From positions 1-29,867 of IMG/VR virus record IMGVR_UViG_3300045931_000522: a stretch of DNA of 29,867 bases; one strand, 5' to 3'. This document shows positions 6,810 through 13,669 of this stretch, piece after piece. The position numbers and the translations under genes are program-made. The stretch comes from a virus. The notes under the pieces are model-generated. The model worked only from the letters and a program-made list of their open reading frames with translations. It ran no database searches and was not told the DNA's origin. Numbering within the stretch: the first letter of the stretch is position 1; each line of letters opens with the position of its first letter.

Positions 6810-7844
6810 TTACAACTCTTGCCGTTGCTTCTGGATGTCGAGGAACCGAGCTGCTTCACGGACGCAGGCCGTGATGTCCTGTCGCAGCTCGTCCCCACTG
6901 AACCGGATAATGTGCCAGCCCAGTGCCTCGATCTCTCGTTGTCGTTGGCGATCCCGCGTAAAGGCGTTCCGGTCGCTATGGTAGGTATAGCCGTCCAGTT
7001 CGATGCCGACCTGGTACCGCGGGAAGGCAAAGTCGATGCGATAGGCACCATTTTTGATCGGCTGCTGGGACACCAGGGGATAGAGCAGGTGCAGACTCTG
7101 ACTGCGCCATTCTTCGGCAAACATGGCCTCGAGTGGCGAATCAAAGGTCTCGGGAAAGACATCCCAGCCTAACTCGGCAATGACCTCTTTCAAGGCGGCC
7201 ACAGGACCCTCCTCGCAGACCTGCGCCTCACAGGCAAAATAGGGAAACCAGAGTTCGTAGAGCGAATCGAAGACCACCTCATCTGGCTCTTCAGTGGCCA
7301 GTTCAGGCCGTTCCATCTGCGTCCAAAAATCGCCGCGGGCAAAGCGGACGGCGACACGCTTGCCTAACGCTTTCGCGTACCCGAGTTCGAAGAGCGTTCC
7401 ATAGCAATCCGGCCGATCAATCCAGGCGAATATCAGGTCTGCCTGCGCGATCGCTTGCAAGCATAACCGCGTCACGCGCTGCCGCGTCGTCGGGCGATCG
7501 CCGCCATGGGATGCCCCAGGCATCTCCCCAGGACACACCCCATGGACGTAGGCCAGCGGGCCGCCATGTCCGCCCCACGTATCGCTGAGATCGGTAAAAA
7601 ATGGCCCGACATAATGGAAGCGATCAAACACCGCGCGTGGAAGCATGGGCCAGGCCGTATGTCTGGTCAGCCACTCCTGCATCCACGGGGCATAGGCCAT
7701 CCCTTCGAGTCCGGCAACGATGTCGAGGCGCCAGTCATGGACGCCCTTATTCAAGCACGGGCGTATCTTGCCTGCGAGATATATACTGAGGCCAACACTG
7801 TCCATAGAACTATCCTGCTGTGCTGTGCTAGACTTACGGGGCAT
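6810..7844 (-). CDS. Deoxyribosyltransferase-like domain fused to VSR/DUF559-like nuclease
   Basis: A 344-residue protein. The start at 7844 (MPRKSS) has AGGAGG ten bases upstream; an upstream in-frame start would run into the repeat array and is rejected. Residues about 20-170 look like the nucleoside 2-deoxyribosyltransferase/DUF4406 fold: YLAG (22-25), then DLIFAWIDRPDCYG and GTLFELGYAKALGK with a candidate catalytic Glu153. Residues about 235-340 match very-short-patch-repair/DUF559-type PD-(D/E)XK nucleases: Asp271, then the IELDG motif (Glu282, Asp284) with a following His289 and 'LGWHIIRFSGDEL'. Known families: the first cleaves or swaps N-glycosidic bonds, the second nicks DNA. The combination suggests base-targeting or nucleotide-triggered DNA damage, possibly defence or inter-phage competition. 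Its GC looks lower than that of its neighbours. Confidence 0.75.
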   Translation of the reverse strand: MPRKSSTAQQDSSMDSVGLSIYLAGKIRPCLNKGVHDWRLDIVAGLEGMAYAPWMQEWLTRHTAWPMLPRAVFDRFHYVGPFFTDLSDTWGGHGGPLAYVHGVCPGEMPGASHGGDRPTTRQRVTRLCLQAIAQADLIFAWIDRPDCYGTLFELGYAKALGKRVAVRFARGDFWTQMERPELATEEPDEVVFDSLYELWFPYFACEAQVCEEGPVAALKEVIAELGWDVFPETFDSPLEAMFAEEWRSQSLHLLYPLVSQQPIKNGAYRIDFAFPRYQVGIELDGYTYHSDRNAFTRDRQRQREIEALGWHIIRFSGDELRQDITACVREAARFLDIQKQRQEL

Positions 7845-7878
7845 AGTCGGGTAACCTCCTGTTATCCCTATGTGTTCT

Positions 7879-7933
7879 GGCGAGAGGTGTTGGTTGGCGC
7901 CGGCCCTCTCGCCGTCCTCTTCGGTCCACATAA
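7879..7933 (-). promoter_or_regulatory. 5' hairpin leader of the fusion nuclease gene
   Basis: Perfect 9-bp stem: 7879-7887 (GGCGAGAGG) with 7905-7913 (CCTCTCGCC). Read on the minus strand it lies 24 bases before the AGGAGG and after a weak -10 candidate, TTATGT (7928-7933). The same GGCGAGAGG arm is in the hairpin before the HNH gene at 13950-14546, so the two leaders appear related. Confidence 0.6.
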
Positions 7934-7957
7934 CCAAGGATGCCACGCGCGTGTATG

Positions 7958-8137
7958 TGGCAATGTTGGCAATGTGGCAATCTTCACTAACGACGTAGAC
8001 TTCAAAAAATCGAGTTGGCAATCTTCACTAACGACGTAGACTTTTTGGTGGCACCCTTGGCACCCTTCATGTCCTTGCTGAAGATTGCCAACATTGCCAA
8101 CATTGCCAAGTCTGCCAACCTTGCCACCATTGCCAAC
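7958..8137. repeat. Iteron array, candidate replication origin
   Basis: Six tandem 9-base units of ATTGCCAAC type at exact 9-base spacing (8084-8137). Facing them in inverse orientation are TGGCAATGT units at 7958 and 7967, TGGCAATCT at 7975 and 8016, and two TGGCACCCT units (8049, 8058). A 28-base direct repeat (7975-8002 and 8016-8043) carries TGGCAATCTTC, and its inverse GAAGATTGCCA is at 8080-8090. The array directly abuts the primase-helicase gene. Dense repeats of a TTGGCA core beside a replication gene are the usual sign of an initiator-binding origin. No separate AT-rich melting region is obvious beyond the run at 8003-8010. Confidence 0.65.
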
Positions 8138-9930
8138 TACTCATCGTCCTCCTCTTCCATCCCTGGATAGCGGTCCCATGGTTCAAATTGTGGCAACCGC
8201 CAATACCAGAGATTTTTCTCTCGATCTTTACTGCTGAGAACGCCGAGTGCCGCTTTGGCGCGATTGAGCGTCCGCTCGGGAATGCCCAGCGCCTCGGCGG
8301 CCGCGGTGACCACCGTTGCCGGGTGCGGCCCATCCCGCAAATAGTCCTTGAGCCATTGCATCGCATTCTGACGCTGATGCTGGCGCTTGTTCGGCTGGAT
8401 GGCCGCCAGGCTATCCGCGTCGAGTTCGCAGACGCCGCACCACCGAAAGACATCATCGAGCAACTGAAACGTTTGGGATTTGCCAAACGGCGCGAGGGAG
8501 TTCTTGCTCTGGGCGATGACCCTGATGGTGGGATCATCAGGCGATTCGCCCAGCGCCAGGACCGAGCGGGCCGTGGCCGTGAAGTCGATACTGCCCTGGC
8601 CGCGGTACATGGCCTTGCCGCCCCCGCTCTTATTCCAGTGGCGGATGACCACCATGGCGCAGTGCTGGCGTTCGGCCACGAGCCCGAGCTGCCGCATGAG
8701 GGGCCGCACTTCATTGGCGCGGTGCATGTCCACCTCGGCGCCGAGGAAGGCGGAGAGCGGGTCCAGGATCACCAGGCGTGCCTTAAAATCCCGGACGGCC
8801 TCTTCCAGTAAGGTGAGATTCGCCATGGAGAACGGATGCATCTCCTGCTCATCGGCGGTCCAGCCCAGCACCGCCTTGATATGCTGCAGATCCGCGCCCA
8901 TCTTGGCGGCCCGGGGCACTAAGGTATCCCCATAGCCGTCCTCCGCCGTGATATAGAGGGTGGTAGCCGGATCACGCAGCCCGCCCATGATCTGCCCATT
9001 GGAGGCTGGTAAGCCGGTGCCGAGCGAGAGGGCTGTGGCAATAGCGAGCAGGAGGTAGGTCTTCCCTAAGCCTGGATCGCCCTCAAGAATGGTGAGCTTC
9101 CCGGTGGGAATATACGGATGCCAGAGCCAGTCGATGTGCTCGATCGGAATATCCGCAAAGGCCACGACCACCATGTGCGGGGCGGTGAGCACTGGCTTGG
9201 CATGGGCCGTGAAGGCAATCAGTTCCTCCTTCGTGTGCCCTGCAGCAAACCAGTCGGTGACATCGCCGCGCTCGGGCAATCCAGGCAGCTCGACACGGTG
9301 TAAGCGCTGCACGTACCCTGCCAGGCGCGTGGCAACCAGGTCCGCATGGTGGCGGCCGGCGGCATCGTTATCCGGCAGCAGAATGACGAGCGCATTCTTG
9401 AGGGCTACCGAGTAACTATCGTCCCACTTGCCGGCGCCCATGGGATTGGAGGTCGCGACGAAGCCATGCCGCCGCAGCGTCTCGACATCCTTTTCCCCTT
9501 CCACAAGATACACGGGCATACTGGCACTAATCGCCTTGAGGACTTCCGGCAAGCGATAGAGGACAGGCGTAATACCCTTCAGATCGTGAATCCACTTTCC
9601 AGGATGGACGGGATCGGGCCGGCGTTGAAAAAACCTCTTCTGGGCGCCAGCCGCACGCACGGCCTGAAACAACAGATGGCCACTGGCGTCATGGTAGGTG
9701 TAGAGAGCTTGGTACTGGGCCTCTCGCGGTGTCCGGTCGAGGTGGAGGGCATCAAAGAGGACTTTGCGATCACACCCGGCAAAACAATGAAAACAAATCT
9801 GGCCGTCCTCTTCCCACAGGTGTAACGACGTATCCGACTCGCCCTGATGCACCGGACACTTGGCCCGCCAGCCCCCTTTATCGGTATGCGCACCCTCACA
9901 TTGCTGGGCAATTTGGGCGAGGCTTGGCAT
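8137..9930 (-). CDS. Primase-helicase: CHC2 zinc finger, TOPRIM and RepA-type ATPase
   Basis: A 597-residue replication protein. Residues about 25-53 form a CHC2-type zinc finger (CPVH, then CFHCFAGC). Residues about 138-230 are a TOPRIM domain with VEGEKD (Glu144) and PDNDAAG (Asp187/Asp189). Residues about 275-470 are a RecA-fold helicase with Walker A GDPGLGKT (284-291), Walker B RLVILD (385-390) and 'VIRHWNKSG'. The C-terminus (about 525-580) looks like a winged helix ('GIPERTLNRAKAALGV') that may bind DNA. AAGGA precedes the start by nine bases. It probably acts at the iterons that abut its 3' end. Fused primase-helicases of this type are typical of phages and satellite elements. Confidence 0.92.
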   Translation of the reverse strand: MPSLAQIAQQCEGAHTDKGGWRAKCPVHQGESDTSLHLWEEDGQICFHCFAGCDRKVLFDALHLDRTPREAQYQALYTYHDASGHLLFQAVRAAGAQKRFFQRRPDPVHPGKWIHDLKGITPVLYRLPEVLKAISASMPVYLVEGEKDVETLRRHGFVATSNPMGAGKWDDSYSVALKNALVILLPDNDAAGRHHADLVATRLAGYVQRLHRVELPGLPERGDVTDWFAAGHTKEELIAFTAHAKPVLTAPHMVVVAFADIPIEHIDWLWHPYIPTGKLTILEGDPGLGKTYLLLAIATALSLGTGLPASNGQIMGGLRDPATTLYITAEDGYGDTLVPRAAKMGADLQHIKAVLGWTADEQEMHPFSMANLTLLEEAVRDFKARLVILDPLSAFLGAEVDMHRANEVRPLMRQLGLVAERQHCAMVVIRHWNKSGGGKAMYRGQGSIDFTATARSVLALGESPDDPTIRVIAQSKNSLAPFGKSQTFQLLDDVFRWCGVCELDADSLAAIQPNKRQHQRQNAMQWLKDYLRDGPHPATVVTAAAEALGIPERTLNRAKAALGVLSSKDREKNLWYWRLPQFEPWDRYPGMEEEDDE

Positions 9931-9952
9931 GAATCATTCCTTCATGGTAAAA

Positions 9953-10018
9953 TACAACTGTTCATAATTTTTGTGGATACAACAGAATCATTATACAACT
10001 TTTTTGGTTGCAATAAAA
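9953..10018. promoter_or_regulatory. Divergent promoter region with repeated operator-like sites
   Basis: AT-rich gap between the leftward helicase gene and the rightward ribbon-helix-helix gene. Leftward: -10 TATAAT (9990-9995), 17-base spacer, -35 TTTTAT (10013-10018). Rightward: possible TTGTGG (9971-9976), 17 bases, TACAAC (9994-9999). Three TACAAC cores (9953, 9978, 9994) run in the same direction, and the 10-mer TTATACAACT matches the site at 6783-6792 in inverse. The small regulator starting at 10044 is the likely binder. Confidence 0.6.
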
Positions 10019-10043
10019 GTGTACGCATGAAGGAGAGCCATGC

Positions 10044-10259
10044 ATGGGCCGCCCACGAACGGACAAGAAATATGAACATCTCACGGTGCGCTTTCCTGAA
10101 GGCATGCTGGATATTCTTCGTGCGCATGGGTCCACCTATCACATGAGCCTCAATGCCGAAATTCTCTCGGCTGTCGAGGAACGTGTGGCCGCCATCGAGA
10201 AAGCCCAGCGTGCCCGTGACGCCGGCAAAGCACGGCGCACGGTCCTGAGCACCGTCTAG
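10044..10259 (+). CDS. Arc-like ribbon-helix-helix regulator
   Basis: A 71-residue protein. After a basic N-terminus (MGRPRTDKKYE) comes the short beta strand 'HLTVRF' and two helices 'EGMLDILRAHGSTY' and 'SLNAEILSAVEERVAAIEKA', the pattern of Arc/MetJ-type dimers that insert a beta ribbon in the major groove. AAGGAG lies eight bases before the ATG. It is divergent from the primase-helicase gene and probably represses that promoter and its own through the TACAAC-type repeats. The C-terminal tail is basic. It could alternatively be a DNA-partition-like accessory factor, but no ParA is visible. Confidence 0.85.
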   Translation: MGRPRTDKKYEHLTVRFPEGMLDILRAHGSTYHMSLNAEILSAVEERVAAIEKAQRARDAGKARRTVLSTV

Positions 10260-10326
10260 CCTACGGCCTGGTGTCGCCCGCACGGACCCTCCTGCGCAGC
10301 GCGCATGCCCGCCGCACGACGACCGG

Positions 10327-10473
10327 CTAGCGCCCCAGCGGCAACGCCTGCATCAGGGCCAGCACACAGAGTAAGATCACACTCGCCCAGAGCGGCGTGC
10401 GCTCGGGATACGCCACACTACCAGCCGCCAGCAGGAGCGCGAGCACGGCTAAAATCGCCTGCACGGTCATCAT
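10327..10473 (-). CDS. 48-residue two-helix membrane protein
   Basis: Starts at ATG 10471-10473, overlapping the stop of the VRR-NUC gene as ATGA, and ends at 10327. The peptide begins MMTVQAILAVLALLLAAG and has a second hydrophobic stretch 'ASVILLCVLALMQAL', with a short loop containing YPERTP between. Two membrane helices in 48 residues fit a small inner-membrane protein such as a holin-like or superinfection-exclusion peptide. Translational coupling to the nuclease gene supports expression. Function unknown. Confidence 0.65.
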   Translation of the reverse strand: MMTVQAILAVLALLLAAGSVAYPERTPLWASVILLCVLALMQALPLGR

Positions 10474-10862
10474 TGCAGCACCTCCCGTATCCGCTCGATG
10501 TCTTCAGGCTTCCACAAGTAGGCCCGCGTCTGCGTCACATGACTCAGCGTCGCCAGCCACACCTCCTGCTCAATCGTGAGCGGGGCGTCCACCTTCAGTT
10601 CCGCCCAGATGACCTGGCCTGGGCATCCGTTCCGGGGCAGGCGGGCCAGCGTGAGATCGGGATAGCCTGGCCCGGGGGATTTGCGGCTGTCGTGGGGGTG
10701 AAAGACGTGCCACCCGCGTGCCTTCGCCAGCCGGATGACCGCGCCCATCAACTGTTTCTCCGTCACGGCAGGGGCCTCTGGTGGTGTGAGCACCCCGGCC
10801 CGCTGGGCGAGCGCATGGCATTGCTCGCAGAGCACCAGGCCGGTACAGCGGCAGCCGCGCAT
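10470..10862 (-). CDS. VRR-NUC domain nuclease
   Basis: A 130-residue protein. The start at 10862 overlaps the upstream stop as TGATG; an upstream GTG would use the Shine-Dalgarno as codons and is rejected. The N-terminus has several cysteines (CRC, CEQC) that may bind metal. Residues about 40-125 are a PD-(D/E)XK core of the VRR-NUC type: 'GWHVFHPHDSRKSPGPGYPD' ends with the catalytic Asp, and 'VIWAELKVD' supplies Glu and Lys. 'EQEVWLATL' follows as usual. Family members act as structure-specific nucleases, for example on Holliday junctions or flaps, in phage replication and recombination. It is in a small leftward operon with overlapping neighbours. Confidence 0.85.
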   Translation of the reverse strand: MRGCRCTGLVLCEQCHALAQRAGVLTPPEAPAVTEKQLMGAVIRLAKARGWHVFHPHDSRKSPGPGYPDLTLARLPRNGCPGQVIWAELKVDAPLTIEQEVWLATLSHVTQTRAYLWKPEDIERIREVLQ

Positions 10863-11026
10863 CAGGCTTTCCCCTCCCACACGTCATCGAGATAGGCCAG
10901 GTCAGCAGGGCTGGCGTGGCTGGACCCATACGGCCGCCAGGCGCCAACCCAGCGCGACAGCCAGTAGGCGTGCCAGAGGTAGCGCAGATGCCGCATCCCC
11001 CAGACGCGGGGCAGGGGGGTCAGCAT
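10862..11026 (-). CDS. 54-residue aromatic-rich hypothetical protein
   Basis: Starts at ATG 11024-11026 (MLTPLPRVWG), right after GAGGAGGAG and overlapping the end of the zinc-ribbon gene; it ends overlapping the VRR-NUC start. The sequence has many Trp, Tyr and Arg residues ('RYLWHAYWLSRWVGAWRPYG') and an acidic end. It has no clear membrane helix and no known domain. The overlaps and ribosome-binding site support a real gene; function unknown. Confidence 0.6.
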   Translation of the reverse strand: MLTPLPRVWGMRHLRYLWHAYWLSRWVGAWRPYGSSHASPADLAYLDDVWEGKA

Positions 11027-11280
11027 GGCTCCTCCTCCCGCACGACCGGCGTACACGCCCCCGTGCCGAGCACGGCCTGCTTGTGGATCCGGTACCTGAC
11101 CAATGCCTGCACGTCCCGCGCCGACAGCACCAGGGGCGTCTCGGGGGCCAGGTGTTCCCGGCGCTCCCGCGTCGCCCCGGCCATGGACGTGTCCCAGCAG
11201 TCATGACAGAGATCGGGATGTGTGGTGTGACAGTGATACTGGTGAGGGAGTGGGTCCCCACAAATACTGCATACGCGCAT
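11020..11280 (-). CDS. Small zinc-ribbon protein
   Basis: An 86-residue protein. The start at 11280 has AAAGGA nine bases upstream. It begins MRVCSICGDPL and continues with His/Cys residues to 'DLCHDCWDT', giving a CxxC and CxxC zinc ribbon with extra histidines between. The middle is Arg/Glu-rich, followed by a helix 'SARDVQALVRYRIHKQ'. It resembles the small protein at 2310-2636 in the finger (ICG, then CxDCW). It is the first gene of the short leftward operon 10327-11280. It could be a transcription or recombination accessory; no specific function can be assigned. Confidence 0.7.
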   Translation of the reverse strand: MRVCSICGDPLPHQYHCHTTHPDLCHDCWDTSMAGATRERREHLAPETPLVLSARDVQALVRYRIHKQAVLGTGACTPVVREEEPC

Positions 11281-11449
11281 GGTCCACGTTCCTTTCTGCA
11301 ACCCAGGCGCAACCAGAAAATATGGAATGACAGGAAACCCTATTCTTCCAATGAGTTACGCGACAATATATGCAATCTGCCCGTTTTCAGGCCAGCACGC
11401 AGAGCCCGCCGGCACGGGCCTGGGCCGTCCACCGGACGGCCAGGGCGAG

Positions 11450-11683
11450 TCAGGAGGCTTTGGATCCGGTGTGGGGTGGCGTGGTCTGGGGCGGGCGCAG
11501 ATCGAGGAGGAGCGCTTCGGGGACGCCGAGGGCCTGGGCCAGGCGCGGGATCATCGGGAGCGGCGGGTGCTGGCGTCCGCATTCCCAATGCGAAATCGCC
11601 GCCCGCGTACAGCCGACCCGCACGGCGACCTCCGCTTGCGACCAGCCTAGGCGCTGCCGGATCTCACGTAAGCACAGGTGCAT
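11450..11683 (-). CDS. XRE-family repressor-like protein
   Basis: A 77-residue protein; start chosen at ATG 11681-11683 after a GAGGAGGAGG run. Residues about 5-58 are a classical HTH_3 domain: 'LREIRQRLGWSQAEVAVRVG' then 'TRAAISHWECGR' and 'IPRLAQALGVPEALLL'. The tail is Pro/Thr-rich. It is divergent from a second XRE gene at 11941 across a 257-base region with GATAC/GTATC repeats, a layout like CI/Cro switches. A leftward promoter (11729-11756) is positioned for it. No C-terminal peptidase domain exists, so it is not a LexA-type repressor. Confidence 0.85.
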   Translation of the reverse strand: MHLCLREIRQRLGWSQAEVAVRVGCTRAAISHWECGRQHPPLPMIPRLAQALGVPEALLLDLRPPQTTPPHTGSKAS

Positions 11684-11728
11684 ACCTCCTCCTCTCCGCT
11701 CACGGGGATGATATGTAGGGTATCGCGT

Positions 11729-11756
11729 ATTGTACACCTTTATCGCCCCTACACAA
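11729..11756 (-). promoter_or_regulatory. Leftward promoter of the XRE gene at 11450-11683
   Basis: On the minus strand: -35 TTGTGT (11751-11756), 16-base spacer, -10 TACAAT (11729-11734). It is 46 bases before the ATG. It is bracketed by GTAGGG (11715-11720) and CCCTAC (11747-11752), an inverted repeat that may be an operator. Confidence 0.6.
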
Positions 11757-11818
11757 TCCCACCGCGCCCAAAAAATGCCCAGAAAACAGGGCACTGCCCC
11801 GCTTTCTAGGCACCATAA

Positions 11819-11834
11819 GGATACATAACGTATC
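11819..11834. promoter_or_regulatory. Palindromic operator candidate between the XRE genes
   Basis: GATAC (11820-11824) and GTATC (11830-11834) form a perfect inverted repeat with a 5-base spacer. Further GTATC/GATAC half-sites are at 11719-11723 and 11897-11901, flanking the space between the two divergent XRE genes. Which XRE protein binds is unknown. Confidence 0.5.
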
Positions 11835-11940
11835 GAGAGATTTGTGGTAAAGACTCCTTGTGGAATGATTTATCTGTACGGTAGACTCTCCTGTGTGATA
11901 CGGTGCATATCATGTTGTCGCGAGGAGAGGAGCGGGCACG

Positions 11941-12369
11941 GTGGCGGGGCGTGGGCGCAAAGAGGGGACACCGGTGGAGTCATGGAGCAAGATTTTTGGG
12001 GCGCAGGTGCGCCTCAAGCGGGTGCAGATGGGCTTTCACACGCAGCAGGCGCTGGCGGAGCATCTCGGGTTTGCGACGCACGGCACGATCTCGCAGATTG
12101 AGATGGGCAACGTCGTGGCGAATTTCGATGTGGCGTGTCAGCTGGCGTCGTTTCTGGGCATTTCCCTCGATGCCATTGTGGGGACGGGGGCGGCGCCGGC
12201 GGGGGCGCGCCAGGAGTGGTATGCGGACATGTTTATGATGCGGCTGCCCGGGAAGGTCCACGAGCTCTGGAGTCGGGAGGCGCAGCAAGAGATCATCACG
12301 CGGACGGTCGAAGCGATGGGACGGGCGATGCGGGAGACGATGGGCGGCCCGGACGCGGGGCGGGGGTGA
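11941..12369 (+). CDS. XRE-family DNA-binding protein (second of divergent pair)
   Basis: A 142-residue protein starting with GTG at 11941, after an AGGAG-rich leader. Residues about 20-78 form an HTH_3 domain: 'QVRLKRVQMGFHTQQALAEH', 'THGTISQIEMGNV' and 'ACQLASFLGISLDAIVG'. Residues 90-142 are a helical region with many Met, Glu and Arg that may dimerise. It faces the XRE gene at 11450-11683 across GATAC/GTATC repeats, so the pair could be a genetic switch. With no integrase in the window, a lysogeny role is only inferred. Confidence 0.8.
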   Translation: MAGRGRKEGTPVESWSKIFGAQVRLKRVQMGFHTQQALAEHLGFATHGTISQIEMGNVVANFDVACQLASFLGISLDAIVGTGAAPAGARQEWYADMFMMRLPGKVHELWSREAQQEIITRTVEAMGRAMRETMGGPDAGRG

Positions 12370-12376
12370 GCCGCCC
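12342..12376. terminator. GC-rich hairpin between convergent genes
   Basis: GGGCGGC (12342-12348) pairs with GCCGCCC (12370-12376) at the end of the rightward XRE gene, just before the end of the leftward gene at 12386. No U-run follows. The location favours a role in transcript ending, but the evidence is weak. Confidence 0.3.
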
Positions 12377-12385
12377 CGGGGGTGG

Positions 12386-12745
12386 TTAGCGCAGCAGGGT
12401 CCGCAGTCGGACGTGCAGGGGCCGCTGTCGCAGAGCTGTGAGGATCGCGGCCGTTTTCTCCTGCACGGCCGCCTCGTGGAGTTGCCGAGCTCTCCACAAC
12501 TCAATATTCTGCTCACGCAGCAAGGCGTCGCGCGCCTCACGCTCGGCCGTCCAGCGTTCCGTGTCGCGGAGCATCATGCGCACAAAGGTGGTGGCGAACC
12601 AGAGCATCACGCCGCCGAACAGGCCGGCGCTGGCCCGAGGAGACAGCCATGCCGACGTGTGCGGCGTCAGGCCCAGGGCATAGGCTAGCATGCCCAGGAC
12701 AAAGACCACCAGAAACAGGAGAATGGGAGCAAGGACGAGCAGCAT
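12386..12745 (-). CDS. Membrane protein with cytoplasmic coiled coil
   Basis: A 119-residue protein; AAAGGAG lies six bases before the start. There are two hydrophobic helices at about residues 3-26 and 39-56, then a charged alpha-helical region with heptad-like leucines ('LLREQNIELWRARQLHEAAV') and a basic end. The design suggests an inner-membrane hairpin with a cytoplasmic coiled coil. It is last in the leftward group 12386-13873. No family recognised; possible roles include superinfection exclusion or lysis timing, without direct support. Confidence 0.6.
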   Translation of the reverse strand: MLLVLAPILLFLVVFVLGMLAYALGLTPHTSAWLSPRASAGLFGGVMLWFATTFVRMMLRDTERWTAEREARDALLREQNIELWRARQLHEAAVQEKTAAILTALRQRPLHVRLRTLLR

Positions 12746-12756
12746 CGGATCTCCTT

Positions 12757-13122
12757 TCAGGCCAGGTGGACCTCAATCACGACACTCTCAGTGCCACAGG
12801 TAAAGACCAGCGTGGCGGGCTGCGCGTCAGCCATGCTGCGCAGGACCTGGCGACTGGCGACGCCCATGGCCGTCCAGAGAAACATCTGCACGTCCTCCTG
12901 GCCGCTGGCATAGAGCAGATGCCCATCGACGTACACGGCATAGATCGGTGGGCGGCTGTCACCACTCGCCTGTTTCCCTCGGACCCGCAGGAGGGCCTGC
13001 TGGAGCGTCTCACGCCTGGTGTCCGGCAGGGAGCACCAGAGGGCGCACCCCCCACCGATCAGCAGGGCCAGCAGGATGCAGAGAAAGAAGAGCGGTAAGA
13101 TGATCTCGAGCATGAGGCTCAT
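12757..13122 (-). CDS. One-helix membrane protein of unknown function
   Basis: A 121-residue protein. The start at 13122 overlaps the upstream stop as ATGA. It begins MSLMLEIILPLFFLCILLAL, a strong N-terminal membrane helix, followed by a predicted extracytoplasmic or cytoplasmic beta-rich domain ('IYAVYVDGHLLYASGQ', 'LVFTCGTESVVIEVHLA'). Translation is probably coupled to the preceding gene. No domain recognised. The short gap to the next membrane protein gene suggests that the two membrane proteins act together. Confidence 0.6.
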   Translation of the reverse strand: MSLMLEIILPLFFLCILLALLIGGGCALWCSLPDTRRETLQQALLRVRGKQASGDSRPPIYAVYVDGHLLYASGQEDVQMFLWTAMGVASRQVLRSMADAQPATLVFTCGTESVVIEVHLA

Positions 13123-13553
13123 GTGATTGGTCCCTCCCAGCGCGCCTGCCGCTCCCAGGACCACTCCGCGCGCATCGGCCGCCCTTCGCGCTGCGCTGCC
13201 TCGAACTCATCGTGCACCTCACTCCAGCGCCGGGACTTCTCGCGCTTCTCGGCTTCTTCCTGGCAGTACGTGTCGTATTCCGTGGTACAGATGCGCGCAA
13301 TCCTGAGCAGGGCCTGGCCCGCCTCCATCCACTCCTGATTCACGGGCGCTGCGGCGCGCAGCTTGTCGAGGGCCTCGCCACAGATGCCGGCGATGACGCG
13401 GTACAGGTCCATCGCACGGTCGGTGCCATCGAGCAGGCCGAGACGACTGTGGCGGACCTGGGACAGGTTGAGGGCCATCTGTTTGGCCCGCTGCACGAGC
13501 ATCGAGAGTTCAGACAACGGGTCGTGATGTGGGGTAAGATTGCTGTCAGCCAT
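13119..13553 (-). CDS. Helical hypothetical protein
   Basis: A 144-residue protein. The start at 13553 (MADSNL) has AGAGGAG upstream. The sequence is almost entirely helical, with a long charged C-terminal helix rich in Glu, Arg and Trp ('EEAEKREKSRRWSEVHDEFE'). The middle contains three cysteines without zinc spacing. No family recognised. It is preceded by a strong hairpin (13588-13622) and overlaps the membrane protein gene downstream. Confidence 0.6.
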   Translation of the reverse strand: MADSNLTPHHDPLSELSMLVQRAKQMALNLSQVRHSRLGLLDGTDRAMDLYRVIAGICGEALDKLRAAAPVNQEWMEAGQALLRIARICTTEYDTYCQEEAEKREKSRRWSEVHDEFEAAQREGRPMRAEWSWERQARWEGPIT

Positions 13554-13587
13554 AGCGGCGTCTCCTCTGCAGACGGTGGTGTGGTGA

Positions 13588-13622
13588 GGGCCAGGGCGTG
13601 TGTGGGACACATGCCCTGGCCC
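13588..13622. other. Strong intercistronic hairpin
   Basis: GGGCCAGGGC (13588-13597) pairs perfectly with GCCCTGGCCC (13613-13622); the loop can extend the stem through GTGTG/ACACAT pairs. It sits in the gap between the genes ending at 13670 and starting at 13553. No U-run on either strand. Probable mRNA processing or stability element of the leftward transcript. Confidence 0.5.
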
Positions 13623-13669
13623 GGCAATGATACTGCGGAGCGAGGCGGGTGTCTAAGGGGACAAAAAGG

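Noticed and set aside
7845-8021. N-terminal extension of the fusion nuclease frame up to 8021
   Set aside because: It crosses the hairpin and the repeat array, has no ribosome-binding site, and AGGAGG sits correctly before the ATG at 7844.
7958-8137. CRISPR array
   Set aside because: Units are 9 bases, tandem without unique spacers, and in two orientations, which fits iterons and not CRISPR.
8067-8714. Long minus-strand frame with repeated W-Q residues
   Set aside because: It is out of frame with the primase-helicase and its W-Q repeat is only the translation of the 9-base iterons.
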